In this document: in pieces, positions 5,594-5,922 of the stretch
Layout: the number at the start of each line of letters is the position of its first letter
Numbering within the stretch: position 1 is the first letter of the stretch
Assembly (NCBI GenBank): GCA_016763095.1
Contig: JAESUK010000111.1
Coordinates: forward strand, 1-5,922
DNA from: Alphaproteobacteria bacterium
GTDB lineage: Bacteria > Pseudomonadota > Alphaproteobacteria > Micavibrionales > Micavibrionaceae
DNA: 5,922 nucleotides
Direction of reading: 5' to 3'
Notes under the pieces: generated by a model
Database searches by the model: none
What the model saw: the letters and a program-made list of their open reading frames with translations, nothing else
What the model was told of the DNA's origin: nothing
Translations under genes and position numbers: made by a program

Positions 5594-5657
5594 TTTACAA
5601 AACATGTAATCTAATAACTCAATTCAACATGTTAATGTATCAGTTTTATCAAGCCAA
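5594..5657. other. Short AT-rich intergenic spacer with ACATGT motifs
   Basis: This is non-coding sequence between the higBA operators and the upstream partial gene. It contains AACATGT (5601-5607) and the perfect 8-bp palindrome AACATGTT (5626-5633), with ACATGT cores 25 bp apart. A third ACATGT lies at 5545-5550, just left of operator copy 1. No terminator with a T-tract is visible for the upstream gene. Confidence 0.4.
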
Positions 5658-5922
5658 TCAAGAAGGCTTCGGCTTCTCCCCCTGAGCCTTGGGTGCATCG
5701 TTCATATCACTCTGACTTCTCCCCTCAAAGCTAGATTTATTAAACCCAGAAGACATTGTTGATCTCGGCTTGTTCGCATCAGGATTAGACGGCTCTTGAG
5801 GGCTGTCTGTGGTGTTTCCCCTAAAGTGATCCCATTTTTCTTTGAATGCACCTGTAGTGTCTTTAAATCTCTCCTGTACCTTATCTTTTATGCTCTCATT
5901 CCCTGAGCTTGACGCGATATCA
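5658..5922 (-). CDS. 3' end of an unidentified hydrophilic protein gene (partial)
   Basis: An open frame on the minus strand enters from the right edge and runs 87 codons to a TGA at 5658-5660. No start is visible. The tail is highly hydrophilic and of low complexity, rich in Ser, Asn, Pro, Lys, Asp and Gly, with no hydrophobic segment. A short amphipathic charged stretch (IKDKVQERFKDTTGAFKEKW) precedes a Pro/Ser/Asn-rich region ending GEKPKPS. Such tails occur on large conjugation or secretion proteins, but I do not recognise the family. The gene is on the same strand as higBA, about 90 bp upstream of the higBA operators, and has no convincing terminator after its stop. Confidence 0.6.
   Translation of the reverse strand, partial: DIASSSGNESIKDKVQERFKDTTGAFKEKWDHFRGNTTDSPQEPSNPDANKPRSTMSSGFNKSSFEGRSQSDMNDAPKAQGEKPKPS

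Noticed and set aside
5644..5680. Possible terminator after the partial gene, from AAGCC/GGCTT complementarity.
   Set aside because: The stem is only five base pairs with a nine-base loop and no T-tract follows on either strand.
5750..5765. Self-targeting by spacer 1: 15 of 16 bases of this stretch match the middle of spacer 1 (AAGACAATGTTGATCT).
   Set aside because: The match stops abruptly on both sides, and the last six spacer bases, the PAM-proximal seed for Cas9, all mismatch. It could not license cleavage and is most simply chance, although a diverged relative of this gene as the protospacer source is conceivable.

Overview
The window holds a complete type II-C CRISPR-Cas effector locus with a HigBA-type toxin-antitoxin operon beside it and the tail of an unidentified gene at the right edge. 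All protein genes lie on the minus strand; the two non-coding RNA units (CRISPR array and tracrRNA) lie on the plus strand. Base composition is moderately AT-rich. Cas9, Cas1 and Cas2 resemble, end to end, the Neisseria meningitidis (Nme) II-C proteins as I remember them. The HigB/HigA pair resembles the E. coli K-12 HigBA architecture. This points to a proteobacterium; I cannot name the genus, and an accessory or plasmid setting is only an inference.

Layout from left to right. Positions 1-270 are the cas-proximal end of a CRISPR array, with four identical 36-bp repeats, the last 6 bp of another, and four 30-bp spacers. Positions 304-353 are a plus-strand intrinsic terminator whose 3' half lies inside the 3' end of cas2. 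Then, reading the minus strand, come cas2 (319-648), cas1 (645-1562, TTG start) and cas9 (1510-4647). They form a tightly overlapping operon with no csn2 or cas4, which is the II-C gene content. Between cas9 and higA (4648-4831) lies the tracrRNA (about 4735-4833, plus strand). It has an anti-repeat, a small perfect hairpin and a strong intrinsic terminator. higA (4832-5212) and higB (5224-5517) follow, expressed right to left from a promoter at 5540-5568 that contains a palindromic operator, with a second operator copy 25 bp upstream. The 3' end of an unrecognised hydrophilic protein gene occupies 5658-5922.

How it works. Each repeat ends in an extended -10-like element on the plus strand, so each spacer can be transcribed from its own repeat, as established for N. 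meningitidis II-C. Plus-strand repeat RNA pairs with the plus-strand tracrRNA (a 7-8 bp lower stem, an internal loop and a 16 bp upper stem), which fixes the direction of the array. Cas9 has intact RuvC and HNH residues and should be an active nuclease; Cas1 and Cas2 should be competent for spacer integration. The anti-repeat, read on the minus strand, is a full-length degenerate CRISPR repeat (28/36 identical). It keeps -10-like hexamers pointing at cas9, so one ancestral repeat may supply both the tracrRNA anti-repeat and promoter elements for both directions. The residues that correspond to the PAM-reading positions of Nme1Cas9 have changed, so a different PAM is expected.
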